Source: G963662905 sp965230045 (GTDB lineage: Bacteria; Bacteroidota; Bacteroidia; Bacteroidales; WRLA01). From it: a DNA stretch of 64,000 bases. Where the stretch lies: contig OZ245940.1 in assembly GCA_965230045.1 (NCBI GenBank), positions 2,418,001 through 2,482,000 on the forward strand, given 5' to 3'. Below, piece after piece: positions 1-8,183 of this stretch (within the stretch, counting starts at the first letter, position 1; the number at the start of each line of letters is the position of its first letter). The position numbers and the translations under genes are program-made. Below the pieces are notes generated by a model that had not been told where the DNA came from, ran no database searches, and was given only the letters and a program-made list of their open reading frames with translations.

Positions 1-875
1 ATCTGAAATTGACAGATGAATGCTTGAAACCCGATTTACGTCGCCTTGACCTGAAAAAGGAACTCAAAAGAATTTTTGCGCAAAAAGCAATGAGCGAGAG
101 TTTTGGAGATATTTTTCAAGTTGAGATTGAAGCTTTTCCTAAATCTTATCTTGGGGATACAGAGCGCTTGCATTTTATTTTTGAATCGCTTATCAATACA
201 TTTTTTATCGGAAGCACGGATAAGGCCATCCGTTTTCATGCCAGTATATTGCAAAAAACGGAACAAAATCATTTGGTCCATTTTCATTTTTCGCAAGAAC
301 AAACATCTTTGAACCCGAAAAAAATTAATAAAATTGAGCAGGATTGCCATCTCGATCTCTTTGTTTCCGAGGAGCTTATCAGCATGTTTGGGGGCAAACT
401 TGTTTATGAGCTGGTTGATGGTACTTTGGAGTTGGGCTTTAATTTGAATTTTTCCCTGGCTGAATCAGCCAAATCATACGATTACCTTAAAGCAAGGAAG
501 ATATTAATTGCTGAAGATGAGCTTGTTAGTCGAAAAGTGGCATTGCATACTTTACGAAAAATGGGCTTCTCGGTTGATGCTGCCGTAAATGGACGACAGG
601 CCGTTGACTTATTTCGTAAAGGCGATTATGATTTTATTTTAATGGATATCCAGATGCCGGAAATGTACGGCACGGAGGCAACAAAGGAAATCAGGAGCAT
701 TGAAATCAAACAAAACCGCGACCGTCGGGCTTACATTGTGGCCTTTACTGCCGACTCGGTGGCGAATCAACGTATCGCCTGTCTTCAATCTGGAATGGAC
801 GATTATATGACCAAGCCCTTTAATTTAGAAAAACTTCCTGATGTTTTAATGGAGCAGGTCAGGGGACTTGCTTAA
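1..875 (+). CDS. Hybrid sensor kinase, C-terminal part (truncated by window edge)
   Basis: The frame is open to base 1, so this is the tail of a longer protein; the TTG near base 9 is not a credible start. The first ~160 residues look like a degenerate or partial ATPase region: a phrase resembling the G2-box neighbourhood (SEELISMFGGKL) precedes the last strands. A clear receiver domain follows from about base 500, with the acidic pocket in ILIAEDE, the phospho-accepting Asp at bases 645-647 (LMDIQMPE), a Thr in the TAD segment and the conserved Lys in MTKPF. It would end a phosphorelay inside a hybrid histidine kinase. The signal sensed cannot be told from this part. The downstream transporter starts within about 25 bases of its stop. 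Confidence 0.85.
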   Translation, partial: LKLTDECLKPDLRRLDLKKELKRIFAQKAMSESFGDIFQVEIEAFPKSYLGDTERLHFIFESLINTFFIGSTDKAIRFHASILQKTEQNHLVHFHFSQEQTSLNPKKINKIEQDCHLDLFVSEELISMFGGKLVYELVDGTLELGFNLNFSLAESAKSYDYLKARKILIAEDELVSRKVALHTLRKMGFSVDAAVNGRQAVDLFRKGDYDFILMDIQMPEMYGTEATKEIRSIEIKQNRDRRAYIVAFTADSVANQRIACLQSGMDDYMTKPFNLEKLPDVLMEQVRGLA

Positions 876-897
876 CTTTGCCCTCAAAAATGAGGGT

Positions 898-2073
898 ATG
901 CAGGCATTAGAAAAACATAAGGATGGTAAGTTTCAATTTACTAATGTGCTGACAGTCAGTTTTGCACATTTTATTCATGATGTTTACAGCTCTTTTTTGG
1001 CGCCCTTATTGCCCATCCTGATCGAAAGACTTGGTATTACTTATAGCATGGCGGGCCTGCTCACTATCATCCAAAGAATTCCTTCTTTATTCAATTTTTT
1101 GTTTGGAATTTTGGCCGATCGGCTGAAAGTGCGTTTTTTATTAATTCTCGCACCATTTGTTACTGCGGTTTCGATGAGCCTGGTGGGGCTGGTATCCGGC
1201 TACTGGATGTTGGCTTTGCTGTTGTTTATAACAGGTGTGAGCTCATCGGCTTTTCATGTGCCTTCACCGGTATTGATAAAAAAAATATCCGGTAAGCGAA
1301 CAGGCGAAGGTATGAGTTATTTTATGGTGGGCGGTGAACTGGCTCGGGCGGTCGGCCCGATTGTAGTGCTTGCTGCGGTTTCCTGGTGGGGGCTGCCCGG
1401 TATCTGGCGCTTGATTCCCGTGGGCTTTGTTGCTTCCTTAATTCTTTATTGGCGCTTTCGCGATATCCCGATTTCTCAGCATATCAACCGTTCCAGCCAG
1501 TACGAAGGAATTGGCGCAAGTTTTCGTAAGTACCGCTTTTTCTTCTTGATGTTGACCGGCTATACCTTTTCGCGGGCTATTCTTAAATCTACTTTATCGG
1601 CATTCTTGCCAACCTTTCTTACCGAAAACGGTAGTAGCCTGTGGATGAGCGGAATAAGCCTTTCCGTATTTGAAATTGCCGGCGTCCTTGGCGTTTTGGT
1701 GCTGGGTCGTTATTCTGATAAAGCAGGAAGGCGCCTTATGCTGATTATCGTAGCAATTTTCAGTCCGGTTTTTATGTGGCTTTTCCTGATTACCGATGGT
1801 TATATGCGTTATGCGATGCTGCTTTTTCTCGGCTTCTTTATCTTCAGCAGTACTCCGGTCATCCTGGCTTATGTGCAGGATTTGAAATCTGACAGGCCAT
1901 CGTTTATGAATGGATTATATATGACCATCAGTTTTGCTACGGGAGCACTCGCCGTTTTTCTTAGCGGCTGGCTGGCCGATATGACCTCAATGACCACAGC
2001 GTTTTATGTGTGCATCTTTGCTTCGGCACTGGCAATTCCTTTTGCCTTTTTGCTGAAAGTCAAGAAAGATTAA
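898..2073 (+). CDS. MFS transporter, fosmidomycin-resistance (Fsr)-like
   Basis: A polytopic membrane protein of about 391 residues with 11-12 hydrophobic segments. It has the MFS loop motif between TM2 and TM3 (GILADRLKVR) and a second copy in the C-terminal half (GRYSDKAGRR). The opening SFAHFIHDVYSSFLAPLLPILIERL resembles the Fsr-type branch of MFS drug/metabolite efflux carriers. The frame extends upstream to 868, overlapping the previous stop, but the ATG at 898 gives a normal N-terminus (MQALEKHKDGKF), so I use it. It is co-directional with the kinase fragment before it and convergent with the next gene. The substrate cannot be deduced. Confidence 0.85.
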   Translation: MQALEKHKDGKFQFTNVLTVSFAHFIHDVYSSFLAPLLPILIERLGITYSMAGLLTIIQRIPSLFNFLFGILADRLKVRFLLILAPFVTAVSMSLVGLVSGYWMLALLLFITGVSSSAFHVPSPVLIKKISGKRTGEGMSYFMVGGELARAVGPIVVLAAVSWWGLPGIWRLIPVGFVASLILYWRFRDIPISQHINRSSQYEGIGASFRKYRFFFLMLTGYTFSRAILKSTLSAFLPTFLTENGSSLWMSGISLSVFEIAGVLGVLVLGRYSDKAGRRLMLIIVAIFSPVFMWLFLITDGYMRYAMLLFLGFFIFSSTPVILAYVQDLKSDRPSFMNGLYMTISFATGALAVFLSGWLADMTSMTTAFYVCIFASALAIPFAFLLKVKKD

Positions 2074-2750
2074 GCCTTGATGGCGCATGAACGCAAGCCA
2101 AAAATTGCCGTGCCAATACGGATCATGGTGCTGCCTTCTTCAATTGCAATCTGATAATCGCCCGACATGCCCATCGAACATTCGGTAAAGCATTCCTGAC
2201 CGGCGAAATAGTTTTCTTTTAAATGATGAAAAATGCTTTTCAATTGCGCAAATTCACTGTGCACCTGTTCATTGTCTTCCGTTAAGCTGGCCATGCCCAT
2301 TACGCCGCAAATATTTATATTTTTTAATGCCTTGAATCCTTCCGAATTTAAAAGCTCTTCTGCTTCCTGCAAGTTCAGGCCAAATTTGCTTTCTTCCTGA
2401 GCGACATGGAATTGGAGCATCACATTTAATTTTCGTTTGTTTTTAAGTGCTTCTTTTTCAATCGTTTTTAAAAGCTTCAGGCTGTCAACCGCCTCAATAA
2501 GGTGCACAAAAGGGGCTATGTATTTCACTTTATTGGTTTGCAGATGTCCAATAAAATGCCACTGGATATCTTTTGGGAGTGTTTCGGCTTTTTCTTTTAA
2601 ATCCTGTACTTTGTTTTCGCCAAAAATCCTTTGCCCGGCATCATATGCTTCCATAATGTCTTCGTTGGGCTTTGTCTTTGAAACAGCCACAAGTTTCACG
2701 TTTTCAGGTATATTGGCTTTAAATTGCGCGAGGTTTTCTTTAATGCTCAT
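2070..2750 (-). CDS. YggS/PLPBP family PLP-binding protein
   Basis: A 226-residue single-domain protein of the alanine-racemase-fold YggS family, which binds pyridoxal 5'-phosphate and buffers its cellular pool. The PLP lysine lies in the N-terminal strand VKLVAVSKTKP (about residue 26). Other family features are the FGENKVQDLKEK segment, WHFIGHLQTNKVKY, and the C-terminal SMGMSGDYQIAIEEGSTMIRIGTAIFG. Length is normal for the family. The gene ends convergently with the MFS gene, overlapping by four bases. PdxB, encoded at 34-35 kb, would make PLP through the DXP-dependent route. Confidence 0.95.
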   Translation of the reverse strand: MSIKENLAQFKANIPENVKLVAVSKTKPNEDIMEAYDAGQRIFGENKVQDLKEKAETLPKDIQWHFIGHLQTNKVKYIAPFVHLIEAVDSLKLLKTIEKEALKNKRKLNVMLQFHVAQEESKFGLNLQEAEELLNSEGFKALKNINICGVMGMASLTEDNEQVHSEFAQLKSIFHHLKENYFAGQECFTECSMGMSGDYQIAIEEGSTMIRIGTAIFGLRSCAIKA

Positions 2751-2795
2751 TTTAGTTTTCTTTGGTGCAAAATTAATGAGCTTTTATGATTAATG

Positions 2796-3341
2796 TCAAG
2801 CCGGGCCGGCAATTGTTTGATTTTGCTTCAATATTTCTTCCACTACCCGAATCGCATTCTGTGTTCTTTGCTTACCGGTTCCGGAAATGAGGCTATAACT
2901 AAAATTGTATTTCCTGAGCAAATCTTCATAAAGCCCGAGCAGGACTTTCCGTTCTTCGGGGTTTTCGCGCAAGGGATCCGGTTCCCAGGGCAAATCCGCA
3001 TCCATTAAAAGGTAGTGGGAGGGGGCATTCGCTTTCATTTTTAGGTTTAATCCGTCCGAAATGAAATCGTATTTATAAGAAAGCCAAATATTTATAACGC
3101 TTAAATCCGTATCGATAAACAGAAGGGGTGGTTTTTTTGCCTGCGCTTCCTTTATAGTAGCCAATTGGATTTCCCCGATTTTAAGGACATCTTCGAGTTC
3201 GTATTTTTTTTCAAGTTGGTTTAAATAATCCCGGGCATATTCCTTTATCACGGGTGCTTTAAAATGCGCGCCCAAAACACGGCTTATTTCTGTCTTGCCT
3301 GTCGATTCCGGTCCGGTAATGCAAATGCTTATTGTTTTCAT
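2796..3341 (-). CDS. NadR-like nicotinamide riboside kinase (AAA ATPase)
   Basis: A 181-residue P-loop kinase with Walker A GPESTGKT at residues 10-17 and a Walker-B-like strand LLFIDTDLSV. It matches the C-terminal ribosylnicotinamide-kinase half of NadR and has no adenylyltransferase or DNA-binding domain. The family phosphorylates nicotinamide riboside to NMN. The gene lies two bases downstream of pnuC on the same strand, so the pair should be one transcript. Uptake followed by trapping phosphorylation fits this arrangement. Some PnuC relatives carry thiamine, so the substrate rests on the pairing with a NadR-type kinase and on the absence of a recognisable TPP riboswitch. Confidence 0.85.
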   Translation of the reverse strand: MKTISICITGPESTGKTEISRVLGAHFKAPVIKEYARDYLNQLEKKYELEDVLKIGEIQLATIKEAQAKKPPLLFIDTDLSVINIWLSYKYDFISDGLNLKMKANAPSHYLLMDADLPWEPDPLRENPEERKVLLGLYEDLLRKYNFSYSLISGTGKQRTQNAIRVVEEILKQNQTIAGPA

Positions 3342-3343
3342 AA

Positions 3344-3964
3344 TTATTCGGGGATCAATGCTTGTTTATAGCTCCTGCGCCATTCGATATAGCCCATTAT
3401 TGCCAATACGAGAAAAATAGTAAATTGAAAACTGGTAAAAACCAGCCCTTTATAAACGTAAAGCGGAATGGAGACTATATCTCCTATGATCCAGAATATC
3501 CAGCTTTCGACTTTCTTTTTGGCCTGCAAAAACATCGCTACAATAAAAATGGAGGTCGTGAAGGAGTCGATATAGGGAACAGTACTGTCGGTAAAGTGAA
3601 TCAGAAGGTAGTTTATGATAATATAGAGCCCGCCGGTAATTGCAAGGTTCATTATCCAGCGCTTTGTGTTCAGTGTGCTGATTTTGAGTTGCTCTGTTTT
3701 ATCGCCGCCCCGTGTCCAGTTAATCCACCCGTAAACGCTCATTATAAAATAAACCACATTGATGCCCATATCGGCATAAAGCCCGGCACCATAGCAGATA
3801 TAAACGTAAATCAAAACGCTGATAATGCCAATTGGATAAACAAGGATATTTTCCAAACGGCAATACCAAACGCTCAGTAAGCCGGTAATTACGGCAATAA
3901 CTTCCAGCCAGCTTGTGGCCATAAGGTTGCTTATAAAAAGATCGCTGAGTTCGTGTAGGTTCAT
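3344..3964 (-). CDS. pnuC: PnuC-type nicotinamide riboside transporter
   Basis: A 206-residue inner-membrane protein with about seven hydrophobic segments. The PnuC signature is present: TGLLSVWYCRLENILVYPIGI near the N-terminus, followed by YGWINWTRGG and ESWIFWIIGDIVSIPLYVYKG. Members of this SWEET-like family move vitamin precursors by facilitated diffusion and depend on a cytoplasmic kinase for trapping; such a kinase is encoded just downstream. The upstream gap to prmC (about 105 bases) is shared with a divergent promoter and is too short, and lacks the conserved blocks, for a TPP riboswitch. Confidence 0.9.
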   Translation of the reverse strand: MNLHELSDLFISNLMATSWLEVIAVITGLLSVWYCRLENILVYPIGIISVLIYVYICYGAGLYADMGINVVYFIMSVYGWINWTRGGDKTEQLKISTLNTKRWIMNLAITGGLYIIINYLLIHFTDSTVPYIDSFTTSIFIVAMFLQAKKKVESWIFWIIGDIVSIPLYVYKGLVFTSFQFTIFLVLAIMGYIEWRRSYKQALIPE

Positions 3965-4070
3965 AGTTTCTGATTGACCGACAAAATTAAAAATTCCTGT
4001 TTAGCCTGCTGCATTCCTTTTGTTTTATATGTTCCTGATGATGTATTTACAGAAGTAGTACTTTTGCAAC

Positions 4071-4943
4071 ATGATTTGGAAAAGCAACAAATATGCGGAT
4101 GTGCGCAGGGCTTATGAAGACAAACTTCAGCAAAAATATGATTCAGAAGAATCGAAGGCGATGGTTTTTAGATTATTTGAGGATTTGCTATCTATTCCGA
4201 AACTGGAGCTTTTAAGCAATCCTTCGGCTTTGCTGAACGAATCCGAAATGCTGCAATTGCATCATGCGGTAAAAAAGCTTTTGCTTGATGTGCCGCTGCA
4301 GCACATTACCGGATTTGCTGATTTCTTTGGGCGTAGGTTTTTTGTGAACCCTAATGTGCTGATCCCCCGGCCGGAAACGGAAGAGCTGCTGCTCATGGTT
4401 AGGAAGTGTGCTGCAAAAATGGATCGCCCACGAATACTGGATATTGGGACCGGAAGTGGCTGTTTGGCAACCAGCTTAGCTTTGGAGCTGGAAGACGCGC
4501 GGGTTTTTGCTTCGGATATATCAGAAAAGGCTTTGGAAACAGCGCGCATGAATGCAGAAAAACCAGGTGCCGAAGTTTGCTTTTTTCTTGATGATGTTCT
4601 AAATCCTGCTATGGAGAAATATCCTGTTGACCTGGATATTGTGCTCAGCAATCCGCCTTATGTGCGTCCATTGGAAAAAGCCCTGATGCAGGAAAATGTA
4701 AAAGCTTTTGAGCCGGAATTGGCATTGTACGCACCCGAAGGCAATCCATTGGCTTTTTATGAAAGAATCAGTGGATTGGCTTATAAATTACTTAAAACCA
4801 ATGGTTTATTGTTTTTTGAAATTAATGAAGCCCTGGGCTCGGAAACTGTTGAGCTGGTTCAAAAATCCGGATTTAGTGATGTGCAGTTACATTTGGATCT
4901 TTTTGGAAAAGATCGATTTATTTCGGCAAAAAAGAAAGCTTGA
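4071..4943 (+). CDS. prmC: PrmC/HemK release-factor glutamine methyltransferase
   Basis: A 290-residue SAM-dependent methyltransferase that modifies the Gln of the GGQ motif in peptide-chain release factors. An N-terminal helical domain (about residues 1-90) precedes the Rossmann methyltransferase domain, with the SAM loop DIGTGSGCLA and the catalytic NPPY at residues 194-197. The typical tail FFEINEALGSETVEL is present. A TACTTTTG element at 4059-4066 matches the -7 box and lies only four bases before the ATG, so this transcript may have a very short leader. The gene is convergent with nusB; their stop codons almost touch. Confidence 0.95.
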   Translation: MIWKSNKYADVRRAYEDKLQQKYDSEESKAMVFRLFEDLLSIPKLELLSNPSALLNESEMLQLHHAVKKLLLDVPLQHITGFADFFGRRFFVNPNVLIPRPETEELLLMVRKCAAKMDRPRILDIGTGSGCLATSLALELEDARVFASDISEKALETARMNAEKPGAEVCFFLDDVLNPAMEKYPVDLDIVLSNPPYVRPLEKALMQENVKAFEPELALYAPEGNPLAFYERISGLAYKLLKTNGLLFFEINEALGSETVELVQKSGFSDVQLHLDLFGKDRFISAKKKA

Positions 4944-4944
4944 A

Positions 4945-5922
4945 CTATTTTTCCTGAAGGCCGCGGCCTTTCTTCTTGATTTTTCCTTCTTCGGTCAATT
5001 CCTGGATCAGTCGGTCGAGCATACCATTGATAAAAACGGAACTCTTTGGTGTTGAGAACATTTTTGAAAGGTCGATATACTCATTAAGGGTAACTTTCAG
5101 GGGAATTGAATCCATATACATCAGCTCGGCAATGGCCATTTTCAGGATGAGGATGTCCATAATGGCGATGCGGTCGATTTCCCAGTTATTTGCCCTACGC
5201 TCAATCATGCCAATAAATTCATCACTGTGCACAATTGTATTACGGTAGAGGTCGATAACAAATTGCCGGTCTTCATTGCGGCCATAATCATCTTTTACCG
5301 GTTTGAGAAGTGAGGGCAGGCTGTATATGGTTTCGTCTTTATCCGGGCTTTCCTGCATGAATTTAATCCATTTGTTGATCATAAATTCAACAATATCAAT
5401 ATCATCAACCCAATGGATATTCATTTCTTCATAGAGCGAAAGCAGCGCATCATTGTGCAGGAAGAGCTTGCGGTTCAGTTTACGGACAATCTCAAGGTCT
5501 TCATGGAAACCGGTAAAGCGTGCTTCCATATATTTTTTGTAGAGCTGCGAATCCCTTACTTTCAGATATGCCTTACGGATGAGCTCCGGTTCATTTTCCC
5601 AACTGATATGCAGTTTCTGCTTCTGCTTTTGAAAAATCTCGTTGTTTTTTAACTGATTGTAAAAAGCGTTTTCGATGAAACGCGTATTTGGATTAAGATC
5701 TTCACGGCTGGGCCTCAGCTTGTTTCTGCCTTCTTCGATTTTTTTCTCAGCGAAATAAAAAATTTCTTCAATAAATGAAAGGTGATAAATAAACAGATCG
5801 TATATCTGATCTATACTTTTGAGGAATTGTTTTTCGCTCTGCCCCAGATCGTGGCTTCCTGATTGAAAGAACGCGTATAAGCCTTGAACAGCTTTAATGC
5901 GTAAGTGTCTTCTGCTAATCAT
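4945..5922 (-). CDS. nusB: NusB transcription antitermination factor, long form
   Basis: A 325-residue protein, roughly twice the length of Proteobacterial NusB. It has the N-terminal RRHLRIKAVQGLYAFFQSG and the C-terminal helical core typical of NusB (NWEIDRIAIMDILILKMAIAEL, then PLKVTLNEYIDLSKMFSTPKSSVFINGMLDRL). The longer middle segment is usual in Bacteroidota. NusB joins NusE/S10 at boxA RNA in rRNA antitermination. A TAATTTTG -7-like element lies on its strand at 5958-5965. The last residues are lysine-rich. A perfect 14-base palindrome (4957-4970) lies inside its 3' end and might help termination of either convergent gene. Confidence 0.92.
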   Translation of the reverse strand: MISRRHLRIKAVQGLYAFFQSGSHDLGQSEKQFLKSIDQIYDLFIYHLSFIEEIFYFAEKKIEEGRNKLRPSREDLNPNTRFIENAFYNQLKNNEIFQKQKQKLHISWENEPELIRKAYLKVRDSQLYKKYMEARFTGFHEDLEIVRKLNRKLFLHNDALLSLYEEMNIHWVDDIDIVEFMINKWIKFMQESPDKDETIYSLPSLLKPVKDDYGRNEDRQFVIDLYRNTIVHSDEFIGMIERRANNWEIDRIAIMDILILKMAIAELMYMDSIPLKVTLNEYIDLSKMFSTPKSSVFINGMLDRLIQELTEEGKIKKKGRGLQEK

Positions 5923-6066
5923 ATTTCAATAAATCTCACTTACAAAATTTGAGGCTGCAAAATTAAATTAAATAATCCAATTCCCACAGGCTTTTCTTTG
6001 GCTTTGGAAATATTGACCCATTATAAATTGTGCCTTCAGTATCGTAAAAGCCTTTGTTTCACGTAA

Positions 6067-6246
6067 CCTGATTAATTCATGAAATTTCGTCATGAGCACA
6101 TTCGACATGCTCAGTGACCAAGCACAAAACGCAATAAGAGAAAGGAAGCGCATATTTTTGGCCCACAGGAATAGCCGTAGCTATTTTGAGCACCAAAAAG
6201 ATAGCATTCCTTTCTATTGCAGCGGGTTTGCTCGTAATAGAATATT
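6067..6246 (+). repeat. Repeat A, copy 1 (left part; split by element B, resumes 6553-6578)
   Basis: First of three full copies of a roughly 196-base non-coding element with imperfect terminal inverted repeats (CCTGATTAATTCATGAAATT at the left; the right end is the complement of CCTGAATAATTCACAAAAT). The internal sequence closely matches copies at 27962-28158 (inverted) and 40080-40275. This copy is interrupted at 6247 by element B, and its right end resumes after the insertion. There is no credible open frame inside. It resembles a MITE, a non-autonomous transposon remnant. Confidence 0.8.
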
Positions 6247-6552
6247 AGAGGTCAGTATATAGGTGCATATTAGTTTTGGCAAATCATAAAAACGATAATG
6301 ATTTGCTATTGAGTAACATAGATTTCTCCATCCAGCTCTTCGCTTCGCTTTGAGCCTCCTGTCGAAATGACCTTTTGTTGTGTTCAAGAGGCAAAGGCGG
6401 CGAGGACACAATAAAAAATATAAAATGAGTCCTCGCCGCCTTTGCCCAAACAATTAATAAACAGTCATTTCGACGATACCGAAGCTTCGGTAGAGGAGAA
6501 ATCTATTTATTCTCGAGCATAAATCATTCTATGTACTTATCTACTGACCTCT
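6247..6552. mobile_element. Element B: 306-base MITE-like palindromic insertion inside repeat A
   Basis: The element is bounded by inverted repeats AGAGGTCAGTA (6247-6257) and TACTGACCTCT (6542-6552), with weaker complementarity continuing inwards. It is flanked on both sides by the 10-base direct repeat ATAGAATATT (6237-6246 and 6553-6562), as expected for a target-site duplication. Internal inverted repeats include CAAAGGCGGCGAGGAC against GTCCTCGCCGCCTTTG and a TAGATTTCTCC pair, so the whole could fold into a long cruciform. No transposase is encoded, so it would need an enzyme in trans. Confidence 0.75.
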
Positions 6553-6749
6553 ATAGAATATTTTGTGAATTATTCAGGGTAAGTTTAACGCTGCATGAAA
6601 AAACGAAATGGCCAATAAAGGCTTATATTTTTATTGTGGCTTCTTTTTTTGCATTAATTGTGCACGCAAATTGTATCGGATAAAAGAAGCATAGTTGGTA
6701 GGTGAGTGTGAGAATATTAGCGGGAAATTTTGAAAGAAAGGCTGAGTGT

Positions 6750-6779
6750 TTTGTTTTCATTAAGAAATGTCTAATTTTG
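6750..6779 (+). promoter_or_regulatory. Bacteroidota-type promoter for the PUR-family gene
   Basis: TTTG at 6750-6753 is followed after 18 bases by TAATTTTG at 6772-6779, matching the -33 TTTG / -7 TAnnTTTG consensus. The start codon of the PUR-family gene follows 34 bases later. Position and spacing are good; there is no experimental support. Confidence 0.65.
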
Positions 6780-6813
6780 TGGGCAAATAAAAATCGGTTA
6801 AACAAGCGATAAA

Positions 6814-7176
6814 ATGGAAGATTTTGAAAAGAACGATGCGCGGGAGGAAGTATTCTCAAAATCAGTCCGGGCCGGTAAAAGGACTTATTTTTTTGATGTT
6901 AAAACAACACGCAATAATGATCACTATCTGACTATTACAGAGAGCAAGCGTAAGTTTAACAACGAAAACGGAAAGTTTTTTTACGAAAAACATAAAGTCT
7001 TTTTGTATAAAGAAGATTTTGAGAAATTTCAAGAGGGCCTTCAGCAGACTCTTGATTACATTAAAACGGTCCAACCTGATTTTGAGGAGTATCGCGGAGA
7101 AAAGGCAACCGACCCATTGGATGAAGCAACTCGTATAGACGTGAGTTTCGAAGATTTGGGCGAAGAAAATGACTAA
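6814..7176 (+). CDS. PUR-family DNA/RNA-binding protein (DUF3276)
   Basis: A 120-residue protein of the PUR-alpha-like DUF3276 family found across Bacteroidota, whose members bind single-stranded nucleic acid through a beta-beta-beta-beta-alpha fold. The visible core is VFSKSVRAGKRTYFFDVKTTRNNDHYLTITESKRKF followed by a basic strand and the amphipathic helix EDFEKFQEGLQQTLDYIK. The tail is acidic. It has its own promoter upstream and a UUCG-loop terminator downstream, so it is probably monocistronic. The physiological target is unknown from sequence. Confidence 0.9.
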   Translation: MEDFEKNDAREEVFSKSVRAGKRTYFFDVKTTRNNDHYLTITESKRKFNNENGKFFYEKHKVFLYKEDFEKFQEGLQQTLDYIKTVQPDFEEYRGEKATDPLDEATRIDVSFEDLGEEND

Positions 7177-7191
7177 GGTCTGGCCACATTC

Positions 7192-7224
7192 AAAAACAGT
7201 TGCTTCGGCAGCTGTTTTTGTTTT
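7192..7224 (+). terminator. Terminator after the PUR-family gene
   Basis: AAAAACAG-TTGC, a TTCG tetraloop and GCAG-CTGTTTTT form a strong stem, followed by a short T tract. It lies 15 bases after the stop codon and before the parA promoter region. Confidence 0.75.
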
Positions 7225-7325
7225 AACCAATGTGAAAGAAGAAATGCCGGCTTATTAATTTTATCAACAGCACGGTGTGTTATGTTCAAAAAGTGTAATT
7301 TTGTGGTTTAAGCATAATCTGATTC

Positions 7326-8108
7326 ATGGGAAAAATAATTGCGATAGCAAACCAAAAAGGGGGTGTTGGAAAAACGACAAGTGCTATTAACCTTGGTGCT
7401 GCCCTTGCCGTTCTGGAATATAAAACCTTAATCATTGATGCTGATCCGCAGGCAAACGCTACTTCCGGTGTGGGCGTCAACCCCCGGGAAGTAAAGACCA
7501 GCATTTATGAATGTATTATCGATAGTGCAGATACGGCAGAAGCTATAATGGAGACGGCTACGCCAAATCTGTTCCTTCTTCCTGCACATATCGATTTGGT
7601 TGGTGCAGAAATCGAAATGATTGAGCTGGATGAACGGGAATATATGATGAAGGCCGTTACCGAAAAAATTAAAGATGATTATGATTTCATTATTATTGAT
7701 TGTTCCCCATCGCTTGGCCTGATAACCGTTAATAGCCTTACAGCAGCCGATTCGGTAGTAGTTCCTGTTCAGTGCGAATATTTTGCTCTCGAAGGCTTGG
7801 GCAAATTGCTTAATACCATTAAAATAGTGCAGTCGCGATTAAACCCAAATTTAGATATTGAAGGTATTTTGCTGACTATGTACGACAGCCGTTTAAGGCT
7901 GGCCAAGCAGGTCGTTGAAGAAGTACGCACACATTTTCAGCAAATGGTTTTTGATACAATTATCAACAGGAATACACGTCTGGGAGAAGCACCAAGCTTT
8001 GGTGAAACAATAATTATGCACGACGCCACAAGCGCAGGAGCTGTAAATTATTTGAACCTGGCACGCGAGATCCTTCATAAAAATGGATTGACTTACCGGG
8101 AATTATAG
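7326..8108 (+). CDS. parA: ParA/Soj chromosome-partition ATPase
   Basis: A 260-residue deviant-Walker ATPase. The N-terminus IIAIANQKGGVGKTTSAINLG carries the Walker A box with the signature Lys. Walker A' (LIIDADPQANAT), the FIIIDCSPSLG strand and the MYDSRLRLAKQVVEEV region are all present. It forms ATP-dependent sandwich dimers on DNA and works with ParB in origin segregation. A TAATTTTG element at 7296-7303 may be its -7 box. The parA-parB-DUF5683-dapB order is characteristic of Bacteroidota. Confidence 0.96.
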   Translation: MGKIIAIANQKGGVGKTTSAINLGAALAVLEYKTLIIDADPQANATSGVGVNPREVKTSIYECIIDSADTAEAIMETATPNLFLLPAHIDLVGAEIEMIELDEREYMMKAVTEKIKDDYDFIIIDCSPSLGLITVNSLTAADSVVVPVQCEYFALEGLGKLLNTIKIVQSRLNPNLDIEGILLTMYDSRLRLAKQVVEEVRTHFQQMVFDTIINRNTRLGEAPSFGETIIMHDATSAGAVNYLNLAREILHKNGLTYREL

Positions 8109-8183
8109 CTTTGTGCTTATTGCTATTTTCCTGTTTGATTTGCGTAATATGCTTATTACTACAGATTTAATTAATTAATTAGC

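Noticed and set aside
2796..3008. Plus-strand open frames over the NadR-like kinase and similar antisense frames elsewhere
   Set aside because: They follow the codon pattern of the opposite strand and have no family resemblance, so they are shadows of real genes.
3965..4070. Thiamine (TPP) riboswitch ahead of pnuC
   Set aside because: The gap is only about 105 bases and lacks the conserved TPP motifs; a NadR-like kinase downstream favours nicotinamide riboside.
4957..4970. Palindrome AAGGCCGCGGCCTT as the shared prmC/nusB terminator
   Set aside because: It is within the nusB coding end and has no consistent T run on either strand; it may be incidental, so I did not list it as a terminator.
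6055..6064. TGTTTCACGT, identical to the left part of the parS consensus, 1.3 kb upstream of parA
   Set aside because: The right half does not match and is the terminus of repeat A. A half-site alone is not evidence of a partition site.
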